A stretch of 64,000 bases of DNA from Bryobacterales bacterium (GTDB lineage: Bacteria; Acidobacteriota; Terriglobia; Bryobacterales; UBA6623): positions 1 to 64,000 of the forward strand of contig JAPPMC010000237.1 of assembly GCA_028819235.1 (NCBI GenBank). Reading direction: 5' to 3'. Under the pieces are notes generated by a model. The model was not told the DNA's origin. It worked only from the letters and a program-made list of their open reading frames with translations, and did no database searches. The position numbers and the translations under genes were made by a program. Numbering within the stretch: the stretch's first letter is position 1; every line of letters starts with the position of its first letter. Positions 18,263 to 28,119 of this stretch are shown in pieces.

Positions 18263-19603
18263 ATGGTACACATGAGCGGTAGGCAGATCTCAAGACGGGC
18301 TGTGCTGAGGGGGGCCGGGGCCACGATCGCCCTACCGTTCCTCGAAGTCACGAATCTGGCTCGCGGCGCGACTTCTTCATCAGGCGCGACGGCGCCCGTT
18401 CGCTTGGTCACGCTCTTTCATCCCAACGGAGTCTATCCCCAGAACTGGGACCCGGTCGGCGAGGGTCACGACTACCAGCTTTCCCGCATTCTGCAGCCGC
18501 TCGCGCCGGTAAAGCAACACGTCACGGTGATCTCCAACTTGGGGACCGGCGCAAAGGGGCACGTGGGTGCTACTTCCGCATTTCTCACCGGAACGCCCCT
18601 ACACAAGAAGGCGGCTGGCCGTATCAACACGCCGCACATGGGAACCTCGCTGGACCAATTCGTGGCCGAGCGGATGGCCGGGACGACGAGCGTCCCGTCC
18701 CTGGAGGTCGGCACGGAGCCTCCACGGTCCGGCGGGGAGAACGGCCTCGCGATCTCCTTTGCCAATACAGTGTCGTGGCGCTCGGACAGCACCAAGGTTG
18801 ACCCTGAGATCGAGCCGCAGGCGGTGTTCGACCGCCTGTTCGGCGTCAGCAAGAAGTCCCGCCAGCAGCTCGAGGACGACGCAAGCGTGCTCGACTACGT
18901 GCTGGAGGACGCGCGCGCACTCCACAAGCGGGGCAGCGCTGCGGACCGCCGCAAGCTTGACGAGTTCCTCACTTCCGTTCGGGAAGTAGAGGCGCGCATT
19001 GCCCGGAACCTGAACCCGTCGTCATTGGAGGCGGACTGGAAGCCGCTTGTTGAGCCAGAGCTGTTCCGTCCCGAGGCTGGCATTCCCCCGATGCGCGACG
19101 AGCACATCCGGCAGATGCTGGAGCTGATCACGCTGGCGTTGCAGACCGACACGACCCGTGTGGCCACGTTCATGATGGCCCATGGGTTCAGCCGCCAGAA
19201 TTTCACCTTCTTGGAAGGGGTGAAGGGCGACCACCACTCGATCTCGCACCACAAAGAGGATCCGGAGTTGACCGAGCCGTACACCATCGTCAGCCAGTGG
19301 TACGTGTCCCAGTTGGTGGAGCTGATTGAGCGGATGGCAACGGTCCAAGAGGGCAACGGCAGGACTCTGCTCGACAACTCGATGATTCTCTACGGTTCGG
19401 CACTAAAGAACGGCAACGGCCATACGACCCAGAACCTGCCCATCCTTCTGGCAGGGGGCGGTGCCGGGCAGCTGAACCCAGGGCGCAGGATCGCGCTGCC
19501 GGACGAGACGCCGCTTGCGAACTTGCACCTCACGCTGGCGAGAAACATGGGCGTCGAGGCCGAGCGCTTCAACACCAGCACGGGTACGATCACGAACCTG
19601 TAG
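18263..19603 (+). CDS. DUF1552 domain-containing protein with TAT-like signal
   Basis: MSGRQISRRAVLRGAGATIALPFLE...RLVTLFHPNGVYPQNW...HVGATSAFLTGTP...SLEVGTEPP; family pattern. Start may be 18272. Confidence 0.85.
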   Translation: MVHMSGRQISRRAVLRGAGATIALPFLEVTNLARGATSSSGATAPVRLVTLFHPNGVYPQNWDPVGEGHDYQLSRILQPLAPVKQHVTVISNLGTGAKGHVGATSAFLTGTPLHKKAAGRINTPHMGTSLDQFVAERMAGTTSVPSLEVGTEPPRSGGENGLAISFANTVSWRSDSTKVDPEIEPQAVFDRLFGVSKKSRQQLEDDASVLDYVLEDARALHKRGSAADRRKLDEFLTSVREVEARIARNLNPSSLEADWKPLVEPELFRPEAGIPPMRDEHIRQMLELITLALQTDTTRVATFMMAHGFSRQNFTFLEGVKGDHHSISHHKEDPELTEPYTIVSQWYVSQLVELIERMATVQEGNGRTLLDNSMILYGSALKNGNGHTTQNLPILLAGGGAGQLNPGRRIALPDETPLANLHLTLARNMGVEAERFNTSTGTITNL

Positions 19604-19798
19604 GCGGCTTGGGCGGCGTCCGGCAGTGGGCTGGACACTTAGCCGCTAGCCGGTCTGTCACAGTCTGGGTTGGCCCGGAAGACGGGTTGGCCGAATGGAG
19701 CAGCTGAGGCGGACCGCGCGCTTCGATCGGCAGCGGTCGCGTCGACTGCGGTCCCAAGGCCCTGCGCCGGAGGCCGCCGATGTTGCGCTCGGCCCCTC

Positions 19799-20293
19799 CT
19801 AGTCCGCTCGCGCGACCGATTTGGCGCCCGCCTGCAGCAAGACTTCCCTGAGGGCATTGGTGTCGTCTAGGCCCGAAACTTCAATCACCGCTCCACCCGA
19901 AGGCACTGGCGGTGCGGGAGGCTTCCGGCGCCTGAGGAGACGTCCCTCCCAGAGCAGGGCGGCCACTATACCGAGCACGGCACCCGCCATCGTCGTCTCG
20001 AACGTGACCACTCCTGTTGCCCAGCCCGAATTGATTGGCATCCCTCCGGTCACCAGCGGGTAATCCATTTGCGCCCGGTACACCAAAGTCGTGGCCGTGC
20101 CACCAACCACCGCCGCCGACAGTACGGCCACGAGCGACATCCGGCTCTTCCGCCGAAGAAGGGAAGGGTAAGGCTCGATCGGCCGCCGGGAATACAACTC
20201 GATTGCCTCCGGCGGCACACCCCTAGCGATGACCGAGCGAACAGCGCCGACGGCGGCGTGGCGGTCCCCAAAATCAGCGCGGAGTCGCTTCAC
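19799..20293 (-). CDS. actD: DUF3341/ActD-like subunit of alternative complex III
   Basis: Two TM segments, ..MDYPLVTGGMPINSGWATGVVTFETTMAGAVLGIVAALLW; directly downstream of ActC. Confidence 0.85.
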   Translation of the reverse strand: MKRLRADFGDRHAAVGAVRSVIARGVPPEAIELYSRRPIEPYPSLLRRKSRMSLVAVLSAAVVGGTATTLVYRAQMDYPLVTGGMPINSGWATGVVTFETTMAGAVLGIVAALLWEGRLLRRRKPPAPPVPSGGAVIEVSGLDDTNALREVLLQAGAKSVARAD

Positions 20294-21596
20294 CTTCGTA
20301 CTCCCACATCGCGATTATCGGAACTGCTTTGACGAACACCAGATAAAGAAGTGCCATGGCCGCGAACGTTCCAGCCGTAATCGAGAGTTCGATCCAGCTT
20401 GGAGCATAGCCGCCCCAGATAGAGGGCAGGTGCGGAGTGGACAGCGCAGGTATGACGATCAGGAACCGCTCCAGCCACATTCCAATGAGCACGGCTATGC
20501 CGCAGACGACCGTTGTCGAGATTCGCCGAAGCTTCGAGACTCCCAACAGAAGTAGCGGGATCGCGAGGTTGCAGGTGACCATGACCCAGAACAGGGCGCC
20601 GTATACTCCGTGCTCGCGCGCTTGGAACACGTCCATTTCCATGGGCAAGTTTCCGTACCAGGTCGTCAGGTGTTCCGAGAACGTGAAGTAGCCCCAGATC
20701 AGGCTCATGAGCAGCAGCAGCTTACCGAGGTTGACGAAGTGTACCTCTCGCAGGTATTCCTGAAGTCCCATCAGCCTGCGCAGGGTGGCCATCACCACCA
20801 CCAGGGCCGCGATGCCGCTGAAGATAGCTCCGACCACGAAGTAGGGCGGGAAAATCGTGTTGTGCCAAGTCGGCGTTAGTGACATTGAGAAGTCGTAAGC
20901 GACGACCGAGTGCACCGAAACCGCGATCGCGAGGATGACGATCGCCATCAGCTTCATGGCCCGCTCCAACGCCTGCCACTGGCGGTCGGAGCCCCGCCAC
21001 CCGAGCGAGAGCCAGCGGTATGCCCTGCGCCGCGCTCCAGTGCAGCGTTCTGCCATTTCCGCGAAGTCCGGAATCAGTGGAAGGTAGAGGTAGACCACGC
21101 TGCCGGTGAGGTAGGTGAGTATGGCGGTCAGATCCCAGAACAGGGGCGACCGAAAGTTGGGCCAGAGCATTCTCTCGTTGGCGTACGGGAGTATCCAGTA
21201 GAAGATCCACGGGCGGCTGATGTGGATGATCGGGAAGAGGCCTCCGATCATCAGGCAAAACACCGTGATGGCTTCGGCTGCCCTGGTGACAGGCCGGCGC
21301 CACTCGGCCCCGGTTAGGCGAAGGATCGCCGAGATCAGGGTCCCGGCATGCGAGATGCCGATCCAGAAGACGAAGTTGACGATATACAGGCCCCAGTACA
21401 CAGGCCGACGAAGTCCCGTGCTGCCAAACCCATTCGCGATCTGGTAGCCCCATGCGAACAGGGCCCATGCCACGATTGCGCCGCAGACGGCGACTGCTCC
21501 GACGTATCGGGGACTGCTGCCGGGCATGCGGGCGACCAAGTCCTCGCACACCTGAGCATGGCCAACCGGCCCACCCCGCGTTCCAGTCGTGGCCAC
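20274..21596 (-). CDS. actC: NrfD/PsrC-like quinol-oxidising membrane subunit (ActC)
   Basis: 440 aa polytopic; WIGISHAGTLISAILRL, SVHSVVAYDFSMSLTPTWHNTIFPPYFVVGAIFSG. Confidence 0.92.
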   Translation of the reverse strand: MATTGTRGGPVGHAQVCEDLVARMPGSSPRYVGAVAVCGAIVAWALFAWGYQIANGFGSTGLRRPVYWGLYIVNFVFWIGISHAGTLISAILRLTGAEWRRPVTRAAEAITVFCLMIGGLFPIIHISRPWIFYWILPYANERMLWPNFRSPLFWDLTAILTYLTGSVVYLYLPLIPDFAEMAERCTGARRRAYRWLSLGWRGSDRQWQALERAMKLMAIVILAIAVSVHSVVAYDFSMSLTPTWHNTIFPPYFVVGAIFSGIAALVVVMATLRRLMGLQEYLREVHFVNLGKLLLLMSLIWGYFTFSEHLTTWYGNLPMEMDVFQAREHGVYGALFWVMVTCNLAIPLLLLGVSKLRRISTTVVCGIAVLIGMWLERFLIVIPALSTPHLPSIWGGYAPSWIELSITAGTFAAMALLYLVFVKAVPIIAMWEYEGEATPR

Positions 21597-21611
21597 GGCT
21601 AAGGACAGATC

Positions 21612-22349
21612 CTAGTCCGCTCTCTCTAGGTAGAAGACGCGCGGCTTCGTTCCCAGCTCTTCGAGAAGCCGCTGCGCCCTGCGGCTGTTTGCCAGGCGCG
21701 CGACGCGGCTGGACGGATCGCTCAGGTCGCCGAACACCATCGCCTCCGCCGGGCAAGACTGGACGCAGGCTGGCTGGATCTCGCCGTCCCCGACTTCTCG
21801 ACCCTCGGCAGTCGCGTTGAGCTTGGCGCGCTTGATGCGCTGCACGCAGAACGTGCACTTCTCGACTACTCCGGCCGGCCTGACGGAAACGTCCGGGTTC
21901 AGTTGCAGGCCGAGCGGCTCCGCCCACTCCGGGGGGTACCAGTTAAAGAAGCGCACGGTGTATGGGCAGTTGATTGCGCAGTAGCGCGTTCCGATGCACC
22001 GGTTGTATATCTGGACATTCAGGCCCTCCGCATTCTGATAGGTGGCGTTGACCGGACAGACCGGCTCGCAAGGGGCCTCGTCGCACTGCTGGCAAAGCAC
22101 CGGCCGATGCCGTACGCGGATGTTTGGGAAATCGCCTTCGTAGTACCGGTCGATTCGGATCCAGTGCTTGGTGCGGCCCTTCGCGGCCTGGTCCTCTCCA
22201 GCGGTGGGGACGTTGTTCTCCGAAGCGCAGGCGACCACGCAGGCCTCGCAGCCCGTGCAGCGGTCAAGATCGATCGCCATGCCCCATTGGGGAGTCCGCC
22301 GCTGCGTCCCAGTTCCTGCTTCCGTCGATCCTTCAGGCATTTGCGGCAC
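21612..22349 (-). CDS. 4Fe-4S ferredoxin subunit (ActB C-terminal/B2 part)
   Basis: GMAIDLDRCTGCEACVVACASENNVP; CQQCDEAPCEPVCPVNA; CIGTRYCAINCPYTVRFFNW; CTFCVQRI...CVQSCPAEAMVFGD. Confidence 0.92.
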   Translation of the reverse strand: MPQMPEGSTEAGTGTQRRTPQWGMAIDLDRCTGCEACVVACASENNVPTAGEDQAAKGRTKHWIRIDRYYEGDFPNIRVRHRPVLCQQCDEAPCEPVCPVNATYQNAEGLNVQIYNRCIGTRYCAINCPYTVRFFNWYPPEWAEPLGLQLNPDVSVRPAGVVEKCTFCVQRIKRAKLNATAEGREVGDGEIQPACVQSCPAEAMVFGDLSDPSSRVARLANSRRAQRLLEELGTKPRVFYLERAD

Positions 22350-22352
22350 CTC

Positions 22353-24515
22353 TCATACCCTGTGGGGTGGCACGTCCCTGTCCTGCCGCGAGAACTGGAT
22401 CAGGCCCTTGCCCTTGTCCAACCGCTCCAAGTGAACCCTAACGGGGCCCATTGCCGTCGCCCCCGTGCGGCGATCCCGCATGTCCCCGAGCAGCGACATG
22501 GGATTTGCGCCGCGTCCGGAGGCGTAGCGGCCATATTGCGAGTGGCCCTGGCCCATCGCCATCGAGATCACTCCTGGGATAGCCGCCGGATTGACGTACG
22601 CGGGCGCTTCAAGGCTGCCGTGATCGGAGCGCGCGCGAACTATGTCGCCGTTCTCGATTGCCAGCTCGGAGGCCGTGACCGGATCGATTTCCAGCGGCAG
22701 GCCCCACATTGCGCTGGAAGTAGGATCCGGGAGTTCTTGCAGCCAAGGCCTGTTCGCGCCCCCGCCAGTCCCGAACTGCAGCGACTCGTAGGCCTGGAAC
22801 ACTGCGGGGACCATTGAGTCAGCTACCTCAAACGCTCCGAGCCCGATCACTCCCGTCGTCCCGCCGCTCGCTGGCCGCCCCTGCCAACATCCCTGTTCCA
22901 GCGCCGACTCGACGAATCCCTCCGAGGACCCTGCGCCGTTCCCGGCCCCAAGTGTTGCGTGCAGCCGGGTCAGCGCTCCTTGGGCATCGAGCGGTTCGAA
23001 CGGCTTGCCGGCAGACGCAGCCAAGTCCGCCAATACGGAATCAGCCGGACGAGAGTCGTGGAGGGCGGCCACGAATCGTGCGCTGCAGGCAACGGACTCG
23101 ACCAAAGATGCAGACGGCAGCGCAACCGCCTCGCGTTCTAGTGGGTCGTGGTCCGGAAGGACTACGTCCGCGTACGCCGATGTATCGTCCACGAAACTCG
23201 ACAGGCTGATCACAGTTCCCGCATTCGCCAGGGCTTCGCGGCACGAAGGGGAACTATAGGCAGGGTTTGCGCCGTCGATGATGACCAAGTTTGCGTTCGC
23301 GAGCCGCTCTCGCCACCGGTTCGAGGAAGGGCGGGCCTCCACAAGGTCCGCCAGCACGGTGGGCGGGGGCATCACGCCGCCCGCTACACCGACCCTCCCA
23401 AGAAGGACGTTTAGTGCGCTCGCGGCAGCCACAGCATCCGCGGAGTGCTCGCGCACGATCGAGGCACCTGCGACTACGACTGGTGCCGAAGCGGCGGCCA
23501 ATTCGGTCGCGACTTCCCGGATTGTTCCTGCGGACATGCCACAGGCAGCGGATGCCTCGTCGAGATCCACTTCGGCGAATGCGGCTCTCGCGGCCTCGAC
23601 CGCCCGAGTGGGCGACGCCCCAGCTCCGAGGTCGACCAAGGCCCGGCCCAGCCCCAAGGCCAGTGCCAGTTCGCCCCCGGGCCAGACCGGCAACCATCGG
23701 TCTGCGTTCCAGGCAGTCAGCGAGAATCTGGACTCTGCGTGGATCAGGCGGCCCCGGACGCCCGGGCGCCCTCGGCGCATGTGCCCGAACTGGCGCGTGT
23801 ACAGCACGGGGGAGACCCATCCGGACAGGAAGTCCGCGCCGATCGACAGCACGAGCGTCGCGTCGCGGATGGCGTAGGCAGGGATCCCTCGCCAGCCGTA
23901 TGCCCGCTCGGCACCTTGCACCTCCGCGGCAAAGTCGCGAACACCTACGGCACAGGCCGGCGGTGCGCCGAGCGCCGACAGGAACTTGGCGATGTTCGCG
24001 GCCCGAAGATCCGCCCTCGGACGGCTCAGGAACACGACCCGCCCGGCGTCTTCCGCGACCGCCGAGTCAAGTGCCTCAGCCGCCTCCTGCATGGCGGATT
24101 CCCAAGAGACCGCCTCGAATCGCCCTGCGCCGCGGGGCCCTGCGCGCCGCATCGGCCCCCGCAGCCTGTCCGGGCCGTAGAGGGCTTGCAGCCCCGCGTG
24201 GCCACGGGCGCAGAGGCGCCCGCCGCTGGTTGGATCGTTGGGGTTCCCCTCCAGTTTCTTGACGGTGGCGATGCGCTGGCGGACCCGTTCCCCGTCCACC
24301 TCGATCTCGCGTTCGGATGCCATAACGCGGGCGAGGATCCCGCATCCGGCCGCGCATTCCCCACAGACTGCCGGATGCCACGACTCGACCCCTGGAGTGA
24401 TCCCCTCCTCTGGCACGAGCAGGGGAATGATCTCCTCCGACTTCCGCCCGCAGGCTCCTGTGATTGCTCCCCCGGACGCCGTACCAACGACCCGGAAGAA
24501 GTTGCGGCGGTCCAT
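22353..24515 (-). CDS. Molybdopterin-oxidoreductase-like subunit (ActB N-terminal/B1 part)
   Basis: MDRRNFFRVVGTASGG (TAT-like), CGECAAGCGILARV...GGRLCARGHAGLQALYGPDRLRGP. Confidence 0.92.
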   Translation of the reverse strand: MDRRNFFRVVGTASGGAITGACGRKSEEIIPLLVPEEGITPGVESWHPAVCGECAAGCGILARVMASEREIEVDGERVRQRIATVKKLEGNPNDPTSGGRLCARGHAGLQALYGPDRLRGPMRRAGPRGAGRFEAVSWESAMQEAAEALDSAVAEDAGRVVFLSRPRADLRAANIAKFLSALGAPPACAVGVRDFAAEVQGAERAYGWRGIPAYAIRDATLVLSIGADFLSGWVSPVLYTRQFGHMRRGRPGVRGRLIHAESRFSLTAWNADRWLPVWPGGELALALGLGRALVDLGAGASPTRAVEAARAAFAEVDLDEASAACGMSAGTIREVATELAAASAPVVVAGASIVREHSADAVAAASALNVLLGRVGVAGGVMPPPTVLADLVEARPSSNRWRERLANANLVIIDGANPAYSSPSCREALANAGTVISLSSFVDDTSAYADVVLPDHDPLEREAVALPSASLVESVACSARFVAALHDSRPADSVLADLAASAGKPFEPLDAQGALTRLHATLGAGNGAGSSEGFVESALEQGCWQGRPASGGTTGVIGLGAFEVADSMVPAVFQAYESLQFGTGGGANRPWLQELPDPTSSAMWGLPLEIDPVTASELAIENGDIVRARSDHGSLEAPAYVNPAAIPGVISMAMGQGHSQYGRYASGRGANPMSLLGDMRDRRTGATAMGPVRVHLERLDKGKGLIQFSRQDRDVPPHRV

Positions 24516-24548
24516 CGTGTCTCTCAGCCTTGGCCTGTGCTCGCGGAA

Positions 24549-25184
24549 CTAGTAGTGGCAGGCCAAGCAGTCATCGCTGGCCGAGTTGTCGCGGTGGCAC
24601 TGGACGCATGTGCCCATCGTGTGAATTACCGTGGGGACGGCCACGGTCATGGACGCGACATCCCCGTGGCATCGTGCGCACTCGATCTCGGCACGGGCAT
24701 GGGGCGCGTGCCGGAACTGTACCGCCGCGTCTTTGGCAAATCCGTACACGCGCAGCCATGGGACCTCGCGTTGCTTTTCCCAGTACGCGACCAAACGGCC
24801 GATTTCCGGACGGTCAGTCGCGATGAACTGGTGGCAGGCCATGCATCTGCGGATCGACGGGATTCCGGCGGCGTCTCGCGTCTTGGCGCCGGAGTGGCAA
24901 TCCGTGCACTGCATGCGCGCCTTCTCGATGTGCGCCGCATGCGAGAAGCTTAGGGGCTGGTCGGCCGCCATCAGGACGCCGGCTGCGGCCAGGAATAGGA
25001 GGAGCATCAGCGGGGGGCGCACGCCCTTGTACGGAGCATGGCCTGACTGCATAAGGATAGCCGAGAGAGCGCACTTGCCACCGACTCTGCGATTGCCGGG
25101 CCCAAGTGTCTCACCGGTCAGCGTGTGCGTGAACGCTGGCCTTGGCCACCTCCACCGAGGGCTTCTTTCAACAGGCTGGCGCAC
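24549..25184 (-). CDS. actA: Pentaheme c-type cytochrome (ActA)
   Basis: Five CxxCH motifs: CTDCH, CMACH, CARCH, CVQCH, CLACH; N-terminal TM. True start may be the internal Met (MQSGHAPYKG). Confidence 0.88.
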   Translation of the reverse strand: MRQPVERSPRWRWPRPAFTHTLTGETLGPGNRRVGGKCALSAILMQSGHAPYKGVRPPLMLLLFLAAAGVLMAADQPLSFSHAAHIEKARMQCTDCHSGAKTRDAAGIPSIRRCMACHQFIATDRPEIGRLVAYWEKQREVPWLRVYGFAKDAAVQFRHAPHARAEIECARCHGDVASMTVAVPTVIHTMGTCVQCHRDNSASDDCLACHY

Positions 25185-25735
25185 TCTGCGGAGTAATCTA
25201 TCGTCAATGCGGCGTCATGCGCGGCCGACGACATCTTCCGCCAGGTCTTGCGCAAGATCCGCACCATGTCCGGCCGCTCCTGTGTAGCGGCAAACGGCTC
25301 GAAGTAGTGGTCGAGGAACACAAGGCACGCTACGTCCTCGAGCGTCTGCGCCCAGGCGTCCGTCCGGAAGCGCTCCTTGCGGATGGTTGCCTGCACGCGT
25401 TGCACCGTCTCGGCCCCCACTCCGCACTCGCGCATGATTGCCCCGGCCGTGTCGGCATGGAACCGGCCCAGCTCACGCCGCCACCGCAGGTACCCGGTAC
25501 GTCCGCTCGGATAGGTGGTTCGCGGGATCTTCCACCTGCAAATGTGCTGCGCCCGCACAGCCAACCGCACCTCCTCAGGGGCCTGCGGGGCCAGCCGGTC
25601 GAGCCAGGCGGACATCCGGCGGGCGTATGCAAGCTCCTTGGGCGTACCGTCGGCCTCGAGATTCGGGTCTTCCGAGTTTGCCGCGTCGAATCGCCGCACG
25701 CAGCGCTCAACGATGTGCCCGTCCAAGGCCATCAT
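25118..25735 (-). CDS. DUF4202 domain-containing protein
   Basis: RFDAANSEDPNLEADGTPKELAYARRMSAWLDRL...RAQHICRWKIPRTTYPSGRTGYLRWRRELGRFHA. Confidence 0.85.
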   Translation of the reverse strand: MMALDGHIVERCVRRFDAANSEDPNLEADGTPKELAYARRMSAWLDRLAPQAPEEVRLAVRAQHICRWKIPRTTYPSGRTGYLRWRRELGRFHADTAGAIMRECGVGAETVQRVQATIRKERFRTDAWAQTLEDVACLVFLDHYFEPFAATQERPDMVRILRKTWRKMSSAAHDAALTIDYSAECASLLKEALGGGGQGQRSRTR

Positions 25736-26445
25736 TGAGCGCTCCGGAGATCATGCTGGCTAGTGATCACAGCGGCCATTGACACTGCCGCCGTTTCGCT
25801 TCGGAGGATGCTCGTGCCGAGGCAGGCAGGCCGGAAGCCGTGCTTGGTCGCCAGGTCGACTTCCGTGGACGTCCAGCCTCCCTCCGGGCCCACAAGTAAG
25901 GAAGTGCTGCCTCGTTCGCATGCGCGAGCTACCGCCTCCCCTCCCGGATCGGCCAGAATCCCCCCGCGCGTGCCCTTGCTGTGGACCGCGGCCTCGAAGG
26001 CCAAGGGTGGGTTCACCGCCGGCGCTGCAAGATGCCTTGACTGCTGGGCAGCTTCGACAGCGATTCTGGACCACCGCTCCACACGCCGTGATGCGGCCCT
26101 CACGAGCCGGCGGTCGCAGCGGCCGGCCTCCAATGGCGTCACGCTACGAACGCCAATTTCCGTGAGCTTTTCGACGGCCCAGTCAAACCGAGAGAACTTG
26201 ATGATTGCCAACGACACGTCCAGCCTGGCGGGCCTTGGAGAGGGGAGAGGTTCGCGGACTCGGAAGCGGACCTCAGCCGCGGAACAGGCTATCGTCACAG
26301 CGCGGTAAGCCGTTTGCTGGTCGGAAACCTCGACATGCTCGCCGGGCCGTAGCCGGGCCACCCTAGACAGGTGGTGGGCTGGCCGCCCCGTGACCGTAGC
26401 CTCAGAGCCATCGATGCTGTCAACGAAGACCCGCCGCAAGGCCAT
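25732..26445 (-). CDS. rsmE: 16S rRNA (uracil1498-N3)-methyltransferase
   Basis: HHLSRVARLRPGEHV...KFSRFDWAVEKLTEIGV...RWSRIAVEAAQQSRH...LLVGPEGGWTSTEVD...LGTSILRSETAAVSMAAVI. Confidence 0.93.
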   Translation of the reverse strand: MALRRVFVDSIDGSEATVTGRPAHHLSRVARLRPGEHVEVSDQQTAYRAVTIACSAAEVRFRVREPLPSPRPARLDVSLAIIKFSRFDWAVEKLTEIGVRSVTPLEAGRCDRRLVRAASRRVERWSRIAVEAAQQSRHLAAPAVNPPLAFEAAVHSKGTRGGILADPGGEAVARACERGSTSLLVGPEGGWTSTEVDLATKHGFRPACLGTSILRSETAAVSMAAVITSQHDLRSAQ

Positions 26446-27091
26446 CGATTCCTAGCGTAGCGGTTTGCTTCGTGCCCAAGGTCGCGGATCGTCCCGCATC
26501 TTCGGCGGCCAGTTGACCGGGAGAGGACTGGTTCCCGCCACTCCCCTCAATGGCACGTCTTACCTCAGTTCTTGGGCACGGCCAGGTGAGTGATACGTCG
26601 CGTGCACTCATCTGACCTCGGAGCCGACACTGTGAGACTCAATCCGCCTGCCATTCGCGGCGACAGCGCCAGCAGCAGCCCGGCAGAACGGTCTGCCAAG
26701 TCGCGCACCGGCAGGCTGCGGCTAGGTGGCGGTGTTTGGTGTTCCCAGTAAAGGGACCGTAGTGGCGCGCGTGCTTCGACCGGATCGTCCGCACATGACG
26801 CTCTCCTCCCTTTGGGACACGGTATAAGCCAATGTGTGCTGGCTCTACGAAGGAGCTGGCTGGAGCGTCGGGGGCTCGATGGGCTTCCGCCAGTTCGCCA
26901 GCTGGCTTCGAGGTCGGGGTGTCAGCAGAAGCGAGGTCGCCGGCATCGCAAGCGCCAGCATGCGCCTTGAAACCCTGCTCGAGCGCCTGACGAATGCGAT
27001 CAGGTCGATCGAGGCACAGTAGAACGTCCGGTCTGCGGTCTCTGAGGTCCGCGGCCTAGCGCCGACGGTTCAGGCGACGATCGGCCGTTCT

Positions 27092-27435
27092 TCAGCGGCC
27101 GATCCGACTCGGCGCTGGTGCGGCTTCCGGATGCACCCCCATTGGCGCGAACCGCCTGCTGAAGGCCTCGCGAAGGCACATGGTCGCATGCCACGGGTAT
27201 CGGGTGTCATTGCATAGCTGGAATACCAGCGCGTCCGCGCGTCTTAGTGTCCGGAAGTCGTATGGGTCGTCGTCGCCATGGTCGTGCACGACCAATTCCC
27301 CGTCGGCCCGAGGCTCAGCTTCCGCTCGGCTGGCCCAAGCTCGGCGATCCTGAAGGCCGAATCCTTGGAGCAGTCGCTGACGAAAACCCGGTATATCGTC
27401 GGGATCGGCTCGTATGCCCGGAGATCAGAGATCAC
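27092..27435 (-). pseudogene. Small hypothetical CDS split by an apparent frameshift at a G4 run (~27298-27301)
   Basis: MISDLRAYEPIPTIYRVFVSDCSKDSAFRIAELGPAERKLSLGPTG continues in another frame as ELVVHDHGDDDPYDFRTLRRADALVFQLCNDTRYPWHATMCLREAFSRRFAPMG; one extra G would restore a single ORF. Confidence 0.4.
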
Positions 27436-27495
27436 CGCCTTGGTTCCCTTGGTGCAGGTCTCTGATCACTGTCGCTGATGACGCAAAGATCTCGG

Positions 27496-28119
27496 TCAGC
27501 GCTCATGGCCGCCGGCGTGTCTGGAGTGTCGCCCCGAGTGCCCCTGGTGCCCGCGCTCCTCGGCCACCTCCCGGAGACAGTCTTCAACGCGCAGCTCACT
27601 GCGCAATGGAATTGCGTCGTGTGGGTATACCGCACGGTGGATCTCTCGGACCTCATCCATCGTGGTGATTTCGAGTTCGCGCACGAGCGCCTTGATATCC
27701 TCCAAGTCGCGTCCCCGCGCAGCTTGAACCTTCATCGCAAGGACATGGGCGGCTGAGGCGCCGGTCACGACGAGATGGGGCGAGTCGAAGTACACCTTCG
27801 CCCGTACGTCTGGCTGCGTAGGAAGGACCGAAATCCAGAGCACCTCGTCATTCAGCCAGTTATCGTGCAGGCCCTGCTGCTGCGCGACGCTCCGCGCAGC
27901 AGCCAGCACTGCGTCCCGATGGTCGATTAAGAGCGCGTCCACATCCATGGTGGACCGGCTCCGCCGATGGGCCAGCATGAGCGCCGCCCCTCCAACGATG
28001 TAGATGTGCGCCCTCAGTCCGCGCGTCGCAAGATGCGCCTCAAGGCCCTCGAAGGCCCGCTGAATCGCGGCGCGGTCAAGGGCCCGTCCGGACTCAGGGG
28101 AGCCAAGCATGCCGCTCAC
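27496..28119 (-). CDS. DUF6036/AbiEii-like nucleotidyltransferase-fold protein, copy 2
   Basis: LRAHIYIVGGAALMLAHRRSRSTMDVDALLIDHRD...LHDNWLNDEV...HLVVTGASAAHVLAMKVQAARGRDLEDIKALVRELEI. Confidence 0.82.
   Translation of the reverse strand: MSGMLGSPESGRALDRAAIQRAFEGLEAHLATRGLRAHIYIVGGAALMLAHRRSRSTMDVDALLIDHRDAVLAAARSVAQQQGLHDNWLNDEVLWISVLPTQPDVRAKVYFDSPHLVVTGASAAHVLAMKVQAARGRDLEDIKALVRELEITTMDEVREIHRAVYPHDAIPLRSELRVEDCLREVAEERGHQGHSGRHSRHAGGHER

Noticed and set aside
20722-21927. 401-aa minus-strand ORF
   Set aside because: Out-of-frame reading of actC/actB2; Arg/Gly-rich composition.
23445-24953. 502-aa plus-strand ORF
   Set aside because: Antisense to actB1/actA, low-complexity shadow ORF.
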